The notes: generated by a model not told the origin, from the sequence alone. A stretch of DNA of 54,984 bases from Syntrophomonas zehnderi OL-4 (GCF_000983115.1 NZ_CGIH01000025.1:1-54984); one strand, 5' to 3'. Shown: positions 24,600-34,276, counted from the stretch's first letter. Translations and numbers: made by a program.

Positions 24600-26330
24600 T
24601 TATCTTTTAAACCTTCTATCCAGTTCGCTGTGGGTTATTTCTATAATTGTGGGCCGTCCATGCGGACAGTGGCGGAAATCATCCGTCTCTAAAAGATCTT
24701 TAAGCAGTTGTTCCATTTCCAAAGAGCTCAAAATCTGACCGGCTTTTACCGCTCGTTTGCAGGCCAGCAGACACTGGGCCGCATCTAGGCAGTCATCGTT
24801 ACGATTATCCCTTAACATCTGCAGAATTTCAAGCAGCAATTCCTTTTCCTGTCCCTGCAACGCCGGAGGAGATGACCTGATTATCAAGGTATCCGGACCT
24901 AGAGGCTCGACTAATAAGCCTATTTTGCTTAATAAGTGTGGTTGTTTAATAATTAATTCTATATCCGGGACAGATAATTCAATCGTCAGGGGAACGGCTA
25001 ATAATTGGGTTTCTGGTTCTCCTGACTGGGCCGCCTTTTTTAAACGGCTGTATATTATGCGTTCATGGGCGGCATGCTGATCAACCATCCATAAGCAGCC
25101 CTCTGTTTCCACCAGAATATAACTGTTAAAACATTGCCCCAGTATACGCAGGTATTCATCGTCATCTACAACCTCGGCGGGACTTGTTGACAAGTCCCTT
25201 AAAAAAACTTTTGAGGGTTGATGAACAAAAGGGATTTCTTGATCACGAACCATAGCCGGAATAGTGCGGGGATATTCAATATAGCTTAAATCATAATACT
25301 TTTCCGTTGGTGCTTGCGTCTCCCGGTAATTTTCTCTCCAGTTGATTGCCAGACCGTTTACGGTATCCCGTATGCCCCTACTGAGCAAGCGAAAAATAGG
25401 ACCCTCATCTGTGAATCTGAGTTCTGTTTTTTGGGGATGGACGTTTATATCAACCTCGCCCGGTGCAATAGTCAAAAAAACGATAACCCCAGGATACTCA
25501 CGGGACAGTAACAGCCCTTTATAGCCTTCATCTACGGCTCGAGCCAGCATAGGGCTTTTTATGATTCTATTATTGACATAAAAAATCTGATTTTTACGGT
25601 TTATCCGGTGAAATTCAGGTCTGGTTATCAAACCATAGGCTGAACAAGTTTCCCCGCTTATTTTAAGATCGATAAATTGCTCGGCAAAGTCTTTTCCGTT
25701 TATGGCTATTAAAACATCGCGCAGATTGCCGTTGCCCGGTGTTTTAAAATAGAGTTTCTTTTCGCTGTTTAAGGAGAAAGAGATATCAGGACGGGACAGG
25801 GCCAGCTTGCTCATAATATCATAGATATGGCTTTGTTCTGTTACCGGAGATTTGAGAAATTTTTTTCTGACCGGGGTGTTAAAAAAAAGTTCCCTGACAA
25901 CGATGCGTGTGCCTTCCGGGCCTGGAAAGGCTTCTGTATCCTGAATCGTTCCCCCGGCAGCCGTCACTCGCGCCCCCGGCTCGTCCGCGTAGCGGGTATA
26001 TAGTTCCAGGCGGGATACAGAAGCGATACTGGGCAAGGCTTCCCCTCGAAAGCCCATGGTATTAATATTGAAAAGATCTTCTGCACACGTAATTTTACTG
26101 GTGGCATGACGCTGCAGTGCCGTACCTACATCTTGGGCGGGTATGCCGCAACCGTTATCCTCCACCTCAATTAAGTCCACTCCCCCTCCGGCGATTCTTA
26201 CATTGATGCGCGTACTGCCGGCATCAATAGAGTTTTCCACCAGTTCTTTAACGACTGAGGCCGGTCTTTCGATGACTTCACCGGCGGCTATTTTATTTAT
26301 CAAATTGTCTTCCAAAAGTCTTATGGGCAT
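24600..26330 (-). CDS. mutL: DNA mismatch repair endonuclease MutL
   Basis: 576 residues. GHKL ATPase motifs: IAAGEVIERPASVVKEL (E and N of the ATP site), DNGCGI, ATSKI and GFRGEAL. The C-terminal domain has the endonuclease metal motif DQHAAHER and ACKRAVKAG, plus CPHGRPT, so it is a nicking-competent MutL as in most bacteria without MutH. The ATG has GAGG 10 nt upstream, and the previous stop is 2 nt away. It is separated from mutS by the HDAC and HyuA genes. Confidence 0.96.
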   Translation of the reverse strand: MPIRLLEDNLINKIAAGEVIERPASVVKELVENSIDAGSTRINVRIAGGGVDLIEVEDNGCGIPAQDVGTALQRHATSKITCAEDLFNINTMGFRGEALPSIASVSRLELYTRYADEPGARVTAAGGTIQDTEAFPGPEGTRIVVRELFFNTPVRKKFLKSPVTEQSHIYDIMSKLALSRPDISFSLNSEKKLYFKTPGNGNLRDVLIAINGKDFAEQFIDLKISGETCSAYGLITRPEFHRINRKNQIFYVNNRIIKSPMLARAVDEGYKGLLLSREYPGVIVFLTIAPGEVDINVHPQKTELRFTDEGPIFRLLSRGIRDTVNGLAINWRENYRETQAPTEKYYDLSYIEYPRTIPAMVRDQEIPFVHQPSKVFLRDLSTSPAEVVDDDEYLRILGQCFNSYILVETEGCLWMVDQHAAHERIIYSRLKKAAQSGEPETQLLAVPLTIELSVPDIELIIKQPHLLSKIGLLVEPLGPDTLIIRSSPPALQGQEKELLLEILQMLRDNRNDDCLDAAQCLLACKRAVKAGQILSSLEMEQLLKDLLETDDFRHCPHGRPTIIEITHSELDRRFKR

Positions 26331-26332
26331 TC

Positions 26333-27685
26333 CTATATAACCTCTTCCCGACCGTTTGCGGTATTAAGACTGACATATAAATCATTTGCTTTATCCTGCA
26401 GGTAAATGTAGTCATAGGTTGAAGAACCGTTCTTTTGCATATCCTGGAAGGCCTTTTGAGCTTCTTGCTGGCATTTCGCACAGGCATAGATCGGAATACT
26501 GATGCAAAATACATGATAATACTCGCCGTTCCTGTGCCGGGCTGCTGAATCTATGCTGTGCCAGCCCTGACAATCCCGGCACATCTTAAGCCTTCTGGAT
26601 TGATTTTCGCTGATGTAGTCCGTGTCGTAGAAAACCTGACGTTGCTCCCTGAATTCCGAGCCGTAACGGCTGCGGTTTTCGGCTATCTTTTCAGCCCGCT
26701 GCTCGAAATTATGCAGTTGGAATGTAATCAAATTTTTTATATAATCCATATTGGCTGGTGATTCTCTGAATTTGCGGGAATCGTAATCAGGTTCACGCAG
26801 GTTGCTGTAATCAATACCGGCCATCGCCATCAAAATACCCATGTTGATATAGGGCAGGGCGGTCTCCACCGAATAACCGCCTTCTAGCACGGCTATATCC
26901 GGAGATAGTTTGCGATTTAATTCGGCATAGCCCCGAGCGGTAAAACGCATATTGGCCAAGGGATCGGAATAGTGATTGTCCTGCCCGGCAGAATTCACGA
27001 TCAGCTCCGGTTTAAACATGCCTAACAAAGGTATAATCAGGTGGTTTAGGATAGTTAAGATACCTTCATCGGTAGTATCGGGCCGCAGGGGTATATTGAT
27101 GGTACTTCCTAAGGCATAAGGCCCGCCTGCTTCATCTACAAAACCGGTTCCCGGATACAGGGTGCGTCCATCCTGATGAAAAGATATAAAAAGAACATCG
27201 GGATCATTATAGAATATCTCCTGGGTGCCATCCCCGTGATGCACATCCGTATCTACTATAGCAATCTTGCGAATGCCGTATTTTTTGCGCAGATATTCGA
27301 CCATGATGGCCTCATTATTAATATTGCAAAAACCACGATTGCCGTGGGCCACTGTCATGGCATGGTGTCCAGGCGGTCTGGCAATCGAGAAACCATTATC
27401 CACTTCCTTGTTCATAACGGCATCGGCAATAACCAGGGCGGAACCTGCGGATACCAGGTGTGCTTCACTGGCCTGGGTAGCGATATTGGGTACGCAGAAA
27501 TGAACCCGGGCGATATCCTTTTGGTCAGCCAGGCGGGGTTTATATTCCTTAATCTGGGGCAGATCCATAATACCTTCTTCAAAGATCTGATCCCGCGTAT
27601 ACAGCAAACGCTCTTCCCTTTCCGGATGGGTCGGTGAAATTGCCCAATCAAAAGCCGGAAAAAAAATGACACCGGTGCGCCTCAT
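26333..27685 (-). CDS. Histone-deacetylase-family protein with C-terminal Cys-rich domain
   Basis: 450 residues. The arginase/deacetylase fold has ARPPGHHA (catalytic His pair), IVDTDVHHGDG and GQDNHYSDP (zinc ligands), and LEGGYS. Such enzymes remove acetyl or other acyl groups from lysine or polyamines. Beyond the catalytic domain, C369, C372, C394, C402 and C405 make a probable zinc-ribbon-like tail (CRDC...CAKC), unusual for AcuC-type enzymes. It overlaps the upstream hyuA by 4 nt, so the two are coupled, and lies 2 nt before mutL. In a fatty-acid syntroph a lysine deacylase for reactive acyl-CoA damage is a reasonable inference; the substrate is not shown. Confidence 0.88.
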   Translation of the reverse strand: MRRTGVIFFPAFDWAISPTHPEREERLLYTRDQIFEEGIMDLPQIKEYKPRLADQKDIARVHFCVPNIATQASEAHLVSAGSALVIADAVMNKEVDNGFSIARPPGHHAMTVAHGNRGFCNINNEAIMVEYLRKKYGIRKIAIVDTDVHHGDGTQEIFYNDPDVLFISFHQDGRTLYPGTGFVDEAGGPYALGSTINIPLRPDTTDEGILTILNHLIIPLLGMFKPELIVNSAGQDNHYSDPLANMRFTARGYAELNRKLSPDIAVLEGGYSVETALPYINMGILMAMAGIDYSNLREPDYDSRKFRESPANMDYIKNLITFQLHNFEQRAEKIAENRSRYGSEFREQRQVFYDTDYISENQSRRLKMCRDCQGWHSIDSAARHRNGEYYHVFCISIPIYACAKCQQEAQKAFQDMQKNGSSTYDYIYLQDKANDLYVSLNTANGREEVI

Positions 27686-29379
27686 AAAGACCCCTCCTTG
27701 TACTCGGCAATAAAGCCAGGCTTGATTTGAATACCGATAGTAAAGATTTTCCCCTGAGTATCCCAGGTGCGGATAATATTGAACTGTTCTGCCCGGAAAA
27801 CTTCGGCATCCTCCACATAGCTGTCCATCTCTTTCCCGGCGGCAATTTGGGTAAGCAACTCCCGGGCCAGATTATGAGCATCTTCCATTTGCATGGTACG
27901 AGCCATACTAAGGTTTCCTCCTATGCCATCTATATCGGTCGTGTAGTAAGCATTTTGAGTATCAACGTGCAGATTTAAGGTTAGGGTCGGCCGGGCGATA
28001 GCAGCTCCAATCGCATTGGCTACCGGGCTGTACTCATGGATTAGGGCTTTTACCTGCATACGTTCGGCCAGTTTAGGAACGATAACCGCGGCGGCAGCCC
28101 CTATACCTACTATTTCCTCGATCTCGAAACGGCGGTTATGAACGATCTCCCAAACCCGGTAAGCCGGTTCATTTTCCCAATCTTGAGCCATCTCTTGCAG
28201 TGCGGTCATCAGTTTGTCCATCACAGCCTCTTCGGCAGACACTAATATGCCGGGCATGTCCAGATCGGAACTTTCCGACAGTGATTTTAATCGGGCTTCG
28301 GATTGGCTCGGATTTCCAATTCCCAGGTTGTATTTACAGTTAAAAACGTCAATTACAGTAGGCCCTTGTCCGCCAAAACAAGCGGCTACATCGGAACGCT
28401 GCGGGCTGATAGCAATTTGACGATCCGGGGTTAATACGATGGGACTGTCTCCCCCCAGAGGCAGGGAACGGGTCGAAAAAGCACTTATATGGCTGTAATG
28501 CCCGTTTATGGCGGCCCCGCACGATGCGTACAGAGGCTGTCCATCCAGCAAAAGGGAGATATCAGTGGTCGTGCCGCCGATATCTAACACTACCGCCGTT
28601 TTGCCCTTATCTGCCAGCGCCATGGCTCCCATAGTACTAGCGGCCGGCCCGGAAAAAATCGTCTCACAAGGATATTTGACTGAATTGGCCAGCGACATGG
28701 TGCCGCCATCGGCCTTCAAAATATCGATTTGAGCATGCTGCAGATGCCGCTTAGTCAAAGCTGCCTCTATTTCGAGCACAAAGTTTTCCCAGGCGGACTG
28801 ACTCATCAATGTATAGTAGCAGGTCACAATACGGCGCATGAAGTTTAGCTGACCGGCTGTTTCAGACCCTAAGGCGACCTGTATATGCGGATATTGCTCA
28901 GCTATTATGGTTTGGATCTCTTTTTCATGCTGTGGATTGCGGATGGAGAATTTTCCTACTACCGCTATTTTGGATATACCCTGAGTATGGATATCCTTCA
29001 GGCGGGCTTCTATCTCGCCGCGATCCAACTTTTCGGTTTCCCGGCCTCTAAAATCGCTGCTGCCTTTTAAAAAATAAGTATGGGGAAAGATCTCGTAAGC
29101 ACTGCGCGGCAGACCGGGTCCCGGGATAAGCAGCAGAGCCAGTGTTTCAGCCGAACCGGTGGCCAGCAGATTGGTTACCAGGGTAGTACTGAAAACCACC
29201 CTTTTAATATTTGGGGCGTCCTGCCCTTCCAGCAATTGATCCAACACCTGTAACAGGCTGGATTTGAGATCTTCGTTGCAAGTTGCCACCTTTACAGTAT
29301 TAAGCAGGCGGCTGTTTTGGGTATCAAAAAGCACACCGTCAGTAAACGTTCCTCCAACATCAATGCCAATTAACATCAT
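27682..29379 (-). CDS. Hydantoinase/oxoprolinase HyuA-like protein
   Basis: 565 residues. It has an ASKHA-fold N-terminal phosphate-1 motif GIDVGGTFTDGVLF and an internal VVLDIGGTTTDISLL, as in HyuA/AcxA ATP-dependent hydrolases or carboxylase subunits. The partner HyuB subunit, normally adjacent, is absent. ATG-ATG starts follow GGGGGTGAA. It ends inside the start of the HDAC gene (4-nt overlap) and begins 16 nt after mutS. The reaction is unknown; acting alone with an HDAC it may use a hydantoin-like, oxoproline-like or acetone-like substrate, or be regulatory. Confidence 0.83.
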   Translation of the reverse strand: MMLIGIDVGGTFTDGVLFDTQNSRLLNTVKVATCNEDLKSSLLQVLDQLLEGQDAPNIKRVVFSTTLVTNLLATGSAETLALLLIPGPGLPRSAYEIFPHTYFLKGSSDFRGRETEKLDRGEIEARLKDIHTQGISKIAVVGKFSIRNPQHEKEIQTIIAEQYPHIQVALGSETAGQLNFMRRIVTCYYTLMSQSAWENFVLEIEAALTKRHLQHAQIDILKADGGTMSLANSVKYPCETIFSGPAASTMGAMALADKGKTAVVLDIGGTTTDISLLLDGQPLYASCGAAINGHYSHISAFSTRSLPLGGDSPIVLTPDRQIAISPQRSDVAACFGGQGPTVIDVFNCKYNLGIGNPSQSEARLKSLSESSDLDMPGILVSAEEAVMDKLMTALQEMAQDWENEPAYRVWEIVHNRRFEIEEIVGIGAAAAVIVPKLAERMQVKALIHEYSPVANAIGAAIARPTLTLNLHVDTQNAYYTTDIDGIGGNLSMARTMQMEDAHNLARELLTQIAAGKEMDSYVEDAEVFRAEQFNIIRTWDTQGKIFTIGIQIKPGFIAEYKEGSL

Positions 29380-29394
29380 TTCACCCCCGTATTC

Positions 29395-31968
29395 CTAGAT
29401 ACTGCGTTTTTCCTTCCATTTGTACAGAATGGACAATGCCTCGCGCGGGCTTAAGCTATCAACATCCAAACGATCCAGTTCCTCCAAAATTTCGCTGGGT
29501 GGTTCATTAAAAAGACTGATCTGTTCAATTAGCGGTCGTCCCGGCTTGAAAGCTTCGTTTTCCAAACTCGCCAAAACTTCATAGGCCCGGTCGGTTACAA
29601 CCCTCGGCAAACCGGCCAATTGAGCAACATGGATGCCGTAACTTTTATCAGCCTTGCCAGGCAAAACCTTTTTAAGAAAGGTTACGCTTTCTCCTGTTTC
29701 CATTACCGAAACCGATAGGTTGGTCAAACCGGATCTGCTCTCGTCCAGTGCCGTCAGTTCGTGGTAATGAGTAGCAAACAGGGTGCGCGCCTTGATCTTG
29801 TCATGAATATATTCACTAACCGCCTGGGCAATGCTTAACCCGTCATAGGTACTCGTTCCCCGGCCAATTTCATCTAAAATAATAAGACTCTGCGGGGTGG
29901 CAAATTTTATGATATTGGCCAGCTCCACCATCTCCACCATAAAGGTGCTCTGTCCGGCAGATAAATCGTCCGCGGCTCCTACCCGGGTAAATATCCTATC
30001 TACAATGCTGACCTGAGCTTCGTTTGCTGGAACAAAACTGCCCATCTGGGCCAGAATGTTAATAAGGGCTGCCTGACGCATATATGTACTTTTACCGCCC
30101 ATATTGGGTCCGGTAATAATCGCAAAGCGATTCTCCTGCATATCCAGGTGAATATCGTTGGGAACAAAGCGGGAATCGGTTAAAGTCTGCTCGACCACCG
30201 GATGCCGGCCTGCTTTTATATCCAGTTTGCCGTCCAGCGATAATTGAGGTCGCACATAGTCATGCAAATAAGCTAACTGCGCCAGTGATACTAATACATC
30301 TAAATCAGCGACTGCCTGGGCTGAAGCCTGAATCGATGGAATAAAGGCTTCCAGCCTCTGTCTTATTTCCAGAAAAATTTGGTATTCCAAGGCAAAAAGT
30401 TTTTCCCGGGCACCTAAAATCTTATGTTCGTAGTTTTTTAATTCATCGGTTATGTATCGTTCTGAGTTTACCAGGGTTTGTTTGCGTATGTAATCCGGCG
30501 GAACCAAATTAATATTGGCCTTACTGACTTCCAGATAGTAACCAAATACCCGATTATATCCGACTTTTAGATTTTTGATCCCGCTACGGAGTTTTTCGCG
30601 GTTTTCAAGTTCAATAAGGTAATTGGCACCTTGGGTGCTCAGGTTTCTAAGTTCGTCTATTTCTGGGTTATAGCCGGTTTTTATAATACCGCCTTCTTTT
30701 ACGGACAGGCCGGCATCTTCGTCAATAGCTGCGTCTACCAGTTCCACCAGGGCGGTTAACGGATCCAAATGGGCAATATCAAGCAGAATCGCGCTTTGAC
30801 AACCTGCCAGGGACTCCTTGAGTTCCGGCAGAACCGCCAAGGATTTTTTCAAGGCTAAAAGATCACGAGCATTTACCAGACCGCTGCCTATTTTGGCGGA
30901 CAAACGCTCCAGATCATATATTTGGTCTAAATACTCCCGGCAGGTTTCCCGCAGCTTAATCTGCCGCAGTAGTTCTTCTACCCCGTCCAGCCGCAGATTT
31001 ATATCGTTGATGTTCATCAGAGGCTGTTCCAGCCATCTTCTTAAATTGCGTTTGCCCATGGAGGTTCGGCAATGGTCTAAAATATCCAGGAGCGAACCTT
31101 CTTTACGACCTGAACGTATTCCGGCCGTGAGTTCCAAATTGCGACGGGTGAAAGCATCCAATTCCAGGTAGTTACTGCTGTGATAGCCGGTTAGGCGATC
31201 AATATGGAGCAGTCGGCTTTTTTGGGTAGAATCGAGAAAATGTATGATCATCGCCGCAGCCTGTATCCCAATACTGTACTGCTGCAGCCCAAATTGCTCG
31301 CGGGCATCAAATCCGAAATGGTTGTAAAGGATTGACAGGGAGTCATCCCAGTTCATATCAGCTTCAGGATAGAGGGTGGGCAAAATATCTTGTTCTGACA
31401 TGTCCTCATTCCATAACGAGTTGTTGGTGGCACGGGCGGATATCAAGCATTCTGCCGGAGACACCCGCCTTAATTCACTGTCTAATTCATGGCGGGCTTC
31501 CCGCCCCATCATCTCAGTAATTCGAAAATCTCCGGTGGAAATATCAATATATGCAAATCCAATCAGATCACCTTTTACATCAATAGCGGCCAAATAGTTA
31601 TTTTGCTCCTCATCCAGCATGAATTCTTCCAGCAGTGTTCCGGGAGTAATTATTCGGGTTACTTCCCGCTTGACGATACCGGCTGCCTGTTTAGGATCCT
31701 CTACCTGCTCGCAAATCGCAACTTTGTGACCTTTAGCGATCAGGCGCGGCAGGTAGTTGTTAACGGCATGATACGGTATACCGCACATCGGGATCTTCTC
31801 TGCGCCGCCGTCCCGAGCGGTCAAAACTATTTCCAGCTCCCGGGAAGCCAGTTGGGCATCTTCAAAGAACATTTCATAAAAATCACCCAGCCGAAAAAAG
31901 AGGATCGAATCATGGTGTTCCCTTTTAATCTGCAAGTATTGCTCAATCATGGGTGTATAGTTGGCCAA
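29395..31968 (-). CDS. mutS: DNA mismatch recognition protein MutS
   Basis: 857 residues. The mismatch-binding Phe-x-Glu is in FFRLGDFYEMF near the N-terminus. The ABC-type ATPase has Walker A GPNMGGKSTYMRQ, the signature region DDLSAGQSTFMVE, Walker B LIILDEIGRGTSTYDG and THYHELTAL. The C-terminal DSLSPREALSILYKWK is the usual tail. The start is TTG with AGGAGG 7 nt upstream. It is followed by hyuA, not directly by mutL as in bacilli. Confidence 0.97.
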   Translation of the reverse strand: MANYTPMIEQYLQIKREHHDSILFFRLGDFYEMFFEDAQLASRELEIVLTARDGGAEKIPMCGIPYHAVNNYLPRLIAKGHKVAICEQVEDPKQAAGIVKREVTRIITPGTLLEEFMLDEEQNNYLAAIDVKGDLIGFAYIDISTGDFRITEMMGREARHELDSELRRVSPAECLISARATNNSLWNEDMSEQDILPTLYPEADMNWDDSLSILYNHFGFDAREQFGLQQYSIGIQAAAMIIHFLDSTQKSRLLHIDRLTGYHSSNYLELDAFTRRNLELTAGIRSGRKEGSLLDILDHCRTSMGKRNLRRWLEQPLMNINDINLRLDGVEELLRQIKLRETCREYLDQIYDLERLSAKIGSGLVNARDLLALKKSLAVLPELKESLAGCQSAILLDIAHLDPLTALVELVDAAIDEDAGLSVKEGGIIKTGYNPEIDELRNLSTQGANYLIELENREKLRSGIKNLKVGYNRVFGYYLEVSKANINLVPPDYIRKQTLVNSERYITDELKNYEHKILGAREKLFALEYQIFLEIRQRLEAFIPSIQASAQAVADLDVLVSLAQLAYLHDYVRPQLSLDGKLDIKAGRHPVVEQTLTDSRFVPNDIHLDMQENRFAIITGPNMGGKSTYMRQAALINILAQMGSFVPANEAQVSIVDRIFTRVGAADDLSAGQSTFMVEMVELANIIKFATPQSLIILDEIGRGTSTYDGLSIAQAVSEYIHDKIKARTLFATHYHELTALDESRSGLTNLSVSVMETGESVTFLKKVLPGKADKSYGIHVAQLAGLPRVVTDRAYEVLASLENEAFKPGRPLIEQISLFNEPPSEILEELDRLDVDSLSPREALSILYKWKEKRSI

Positions 31969-32028
31969 GAAAAGTCCTCCTAAGAAAATTGACTAAGCCT
32001 TAAAAAGCCTTGTCCCCAGCGAGACTCA

Positions 32029-32153
32029 ATGGACACCAGTAACCTATACCATAAAGCTAAATTGGTTTGGCTAGCTTTAGGTGGTTAACCGGATTTTCCG
32101 GTTTTTTGGCAAAATGAAAGCCCGGCAATCCTTTATGGGATACCAGTGTCCAT
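32029..32153. repeat. Structured MITE-like element between ricA and mutS
   Basis: About 125 bp bounded by imperfect inverted ends: ATGGACAC...CCATAAAG at 32029-32056 against CTTTATGG...GTGTCCAT at 32131-32153. Inside is AAAGCTA/TAGCTTT (32052-32058, 32072-32078) and a plus-strand terminator-like hairpin, AACCGGA/TCCGGTT with six T (32087-32107). No coding potential. Whether other copies exist cannot be judged from this window. Confidence 0.5.
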
Positions 32154-32171
32154 TATTGGTCTGGTTTACAG

Positions 32172-32561
32172 TTACTGCACTGAGCAGCCACCGCCGCAGG
32201 AGTCACAGCTATCTGGCGCGCAACTGCCGCCGGATATGGCTTGATTCATGGCGAAATATACACCCTGCATAAGATTGTCAAATTTTTCCTGGATTTCGAC
32301 CAATTCCTGAATCAGTGGATTGGCATTGATCTGCTGTTCCATGATGTTGATATGGTTTTCTTCTGCCTGGGTAACCAATAGGCCTTCCTGTAATTTGTTT
32401 TCAATTTTAGTTTGTGCATCCTGATAGCGCATGATCAAGTCATAAGCTTCCGGGTTTTCACTTAATTTAACCTGCATCATTCTTAAACTTGCTATTTCCT
32501 CGGACGCTGCAATAGCACTGCCTAATTCAAAAGCCATTTTGATGATATCCTCGGTTGCCAT
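32172..32561 (-). CDS. ricA: RicA-like (YmcA/YlbF family) protein with Cys-rich tail
   Basis: 129 residues, all-helical YlbF/YmcA fold. The C-terminal tail has C114, C119, C122 and C126 in CAPDSCDSCGGGC, plausible 4Fe-4S ligands as reported for the RicA-RicF-RicT complex of Bacillus, which affects RNase Y maturation and development. It follows miaB as ymcA follows ymcB in Bacillus. AAGGAGGAG precedes the ATG. RicF is the alternative family assignment; context favours RicA. Confidence 0.82.
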   Translation of the reverse strand: MATEDIIKMAFELGSAIAASEEIASLRMMQVKLSENPEAYDLIMRYQDAQTKIENKLQEGLLVTQAEENHINIMEQQINANPLIQELVEIQEKFDNLMQGVYFAMNQAISGGSCAPDSCDSCGGGCSVQ

Positions 32562-32624
32562 TAATTTTACTCCTCCTTAATAATGCCCATTTAAAGTCAC
32601 ACCGCTTGTTAGATGGTAGAATTT

Positions 32625-33974
32625 TCAGGGTTCATTTGTTTCTTCCTGGAGTTGACCAAAAATGGAAAAAGTCTTTCCTTCAGTTATTTTAACATTTATT
32701 AACTTGCCAATTAAGTCTTCTGCCCCAGAAAAAATAACGATATGGTTTTGTCGCGTCCTCCCGGTTAGCTTCGCAGGATTAGTTTTGCTGGGGCCATCAA
32801 CCAGTACCTCCTGAACACTACCCTCCAAACCTTTATTAATATTAAGAGCGATTTTATATTGTTCCTGGTTCAAACGCATCAGGCGCTCCTGCTTGACAGC
32901 TAATTCAATCTGATCGCTGTATTTCTGAGCCACAGTGCCGGTACGAACGGAATACATAAAGGTAAAAGCTCCATTGAAACGAACCTTTTGCACCATATCC
33001 AGGGTGTCCTGAAAATCCGCTTCGGTTTCGCCCGGAAAACCCACGATAAGATCACTGGTAATCGATACACCCGGGATACGCTCCCGCATTTTTTGGGTTA
33101 GTTCCAAATAATGCTCCCTGGTATACCCGCGATTCATGCGTTTTAAAACCGTATTGCTGCCAGCTTGCAACGGTACATGGATATGTTCGCATATTTTACG
33201 GCCTTCGGCAATAGTATCGATCAGCCGATCCGATACATCCTTGGGATGAGAAGTCGTAAAGCGAATCCGCTCCAACCCCTCCACTTTATCTGCCATCTGC
33301 AGGAGTTCGGCAAAATCTATGATCTCATTTAGACCTCGACCATAGGAATTCACGTTCTGGCCCAGCAAGGTTACTTCTTTGAACCCATCGCCAGCCAGTT
33401 CCTGCAGTTCCTTAATGATATCCTGAGGTCGGCGGCTGCGTTCCCTGCCCCGGGTATAAGGTACGATACAATAGCTGCAGAAATTATCGCAGCCATACAT
33501 TATATTAACGAAGGCACTTACTCCCTCTTGACGAACCGAGGGGAGTTCTTCTATTACTTCCCCATGTTCGTCCCATACCTCTATAGCTTTTTTCTCCCCG
33601 GACAGTACCCGCTCTACCAGTTGGGGTAACTGATGAAGATTATGGGTGCCAAAAATTATATCGACACCTCTATTTTTCAGTTTGCTGACTACTTCCGGCA
33701 GCTGCGCCATGCATCCGCCAAAGGCAATCAACATTCCCGGGCGCGATAATTTAAGTTTGTTTACTTCTCCTAGTTTGCCATAGACCTTGTTTTCAGCCGA
33801 ATGTCTAACGCTACAGGTATTAAAAATAACCAGATCGGCCTCTTCCAGCCGGGCGGCAGCTATAAATCCGTTATTTTTCATTAGGCCGCTGATTATTTCC
33901 GAATCCCGGGTATTCATCTGACAGCCGTAGGTAAGCAAATAAAAACTGCGGGTCAAGGGCCCCTGATTGTCCAT
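32625..33974 (-). CDS. miaB: tRNA-2-methylthio-N6-dimethylallyladenosine synthase
   Basis: 449 residues. The N-terminal MTTase domain has YGCQMN, NTCSVR and FGGCMAQ, providing three Cys for the auxiliary 4Fe-4S cluster. The radical SAM motif CDNFCSYC is followed by PYTRGRERSR. A C-terminal TRAM domain (VLVDGPSK, LTGRTRQNHIV) binds tRNA. It adds the 2-methylthio group to i6A37 made by MiaA. It heads the miaB-ricA-mutS run. Confidence 0.97.
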   Translation of the reverse strand: MDNQGPLTRSFYLLTYGCQMNTRDSEIISGLMKNNGFIAAARLEEADLVIFNTCSVRHSAENKVYGKLGEVNKLKLSRPGMLIAFGGCMAQLPEVVSKLKNRGVDIIFGTHNLHQLPQLVERVLSGEKKAIEVWDEHGEVIEELPSVRQEGVSAFVNIMYGCDNFCSYCIVPYTRGRERSRRPQDIIKELQELAGDGFKEVTLLGQNVNSYGRGLNEIIDFAELLQMADKVEGLERIRFTTSHPKDVSDRLIDTIAEGRKICEHIHVPLQAGSNTVLKRMNRGYTREHYLELTQKMRERIPGVSITSDLIVGFPGETEADFQDTLDMVQKVRFNGAFTFMYSVRTGTVAQKYSDQIELAVKQERLMRLNQEQYKIALNINKGLEGSVQEVLVDGPSKTNPAKLTGRTRQNHIVIFSGAEDLIGKLINVKITEGKTFSIFGQLQEETNEP

Positions 33975-34035
33975 TACAGCATATACCCCCTCATTGTTAA
34001 TATATTATACAGGTTTATAAGAAAATATCTAACTA

Positions 34036-34125
34036 TCACGAATAGATTACGAGCAATACAAAAAATAAAAAGGAGGCATTTTTCCTGCCAAGCTGATACA
34101 TAATCTGCTCCAACTGCCTAGGCAA
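34036..34125 (-). CDS. Possible 29-residue membrane peptide upstream of miaB
   Basis: A TTG-initiated frame gives a short amphipathic N-terminus (PRQLEQIMYQLGRKN) then a hydrophobic stretch (ASFLFFVLLVIYS) to a TGA. A strong SD-like GGAGGG lies about 15 nt upstream, rather far. No homology can be judged at this length. It could be chance. Confidence 0.25.
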   Translation of the reverse strand: MPRQLEQIMYQLGRKNASFLFFVLLVIYS

Positions 34126-34156
34126 ATGTTGAAGTTTTTACCCTCCTGCTGAATTA

Positions 34157-34213
34157 TCATACTGTTTTAATCTTATTTTTTCCCCTTAGTAATTTATTGT
34201 AGTAACAATCCAT
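34157..34213 (-). CDS. Possible 18-residue peptide in the miaB leader
   Basis: ATG at 34213 is preceded by TTAGGAG at 7 nt, an ideal SD. It encodes a basic peptide, MDCYYNKLLRGKNKIKTV, and stop. It lies about 50 nt after the predicted start of transcription from the promoter at 34277-34306. It could be a leader peptide or small protein of the miaB transcript. Confidence 0.35.
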   Translation of the reverse strand: MDCYYNKLLRGKNKIKTV

Positions 34214-34276
34214 TTTTTTACTCCTAAACCCGTTTTTTTATTGACGGAATTAGACCACTCTGGCTGATCTATAATC

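Noticed and set aside
27176-27637. 153-codon plus-strand frame opposite the deacetylase gene
   Set aside because: It is antisense to a well-supported gene with clear catalytic motifs and has no SD.
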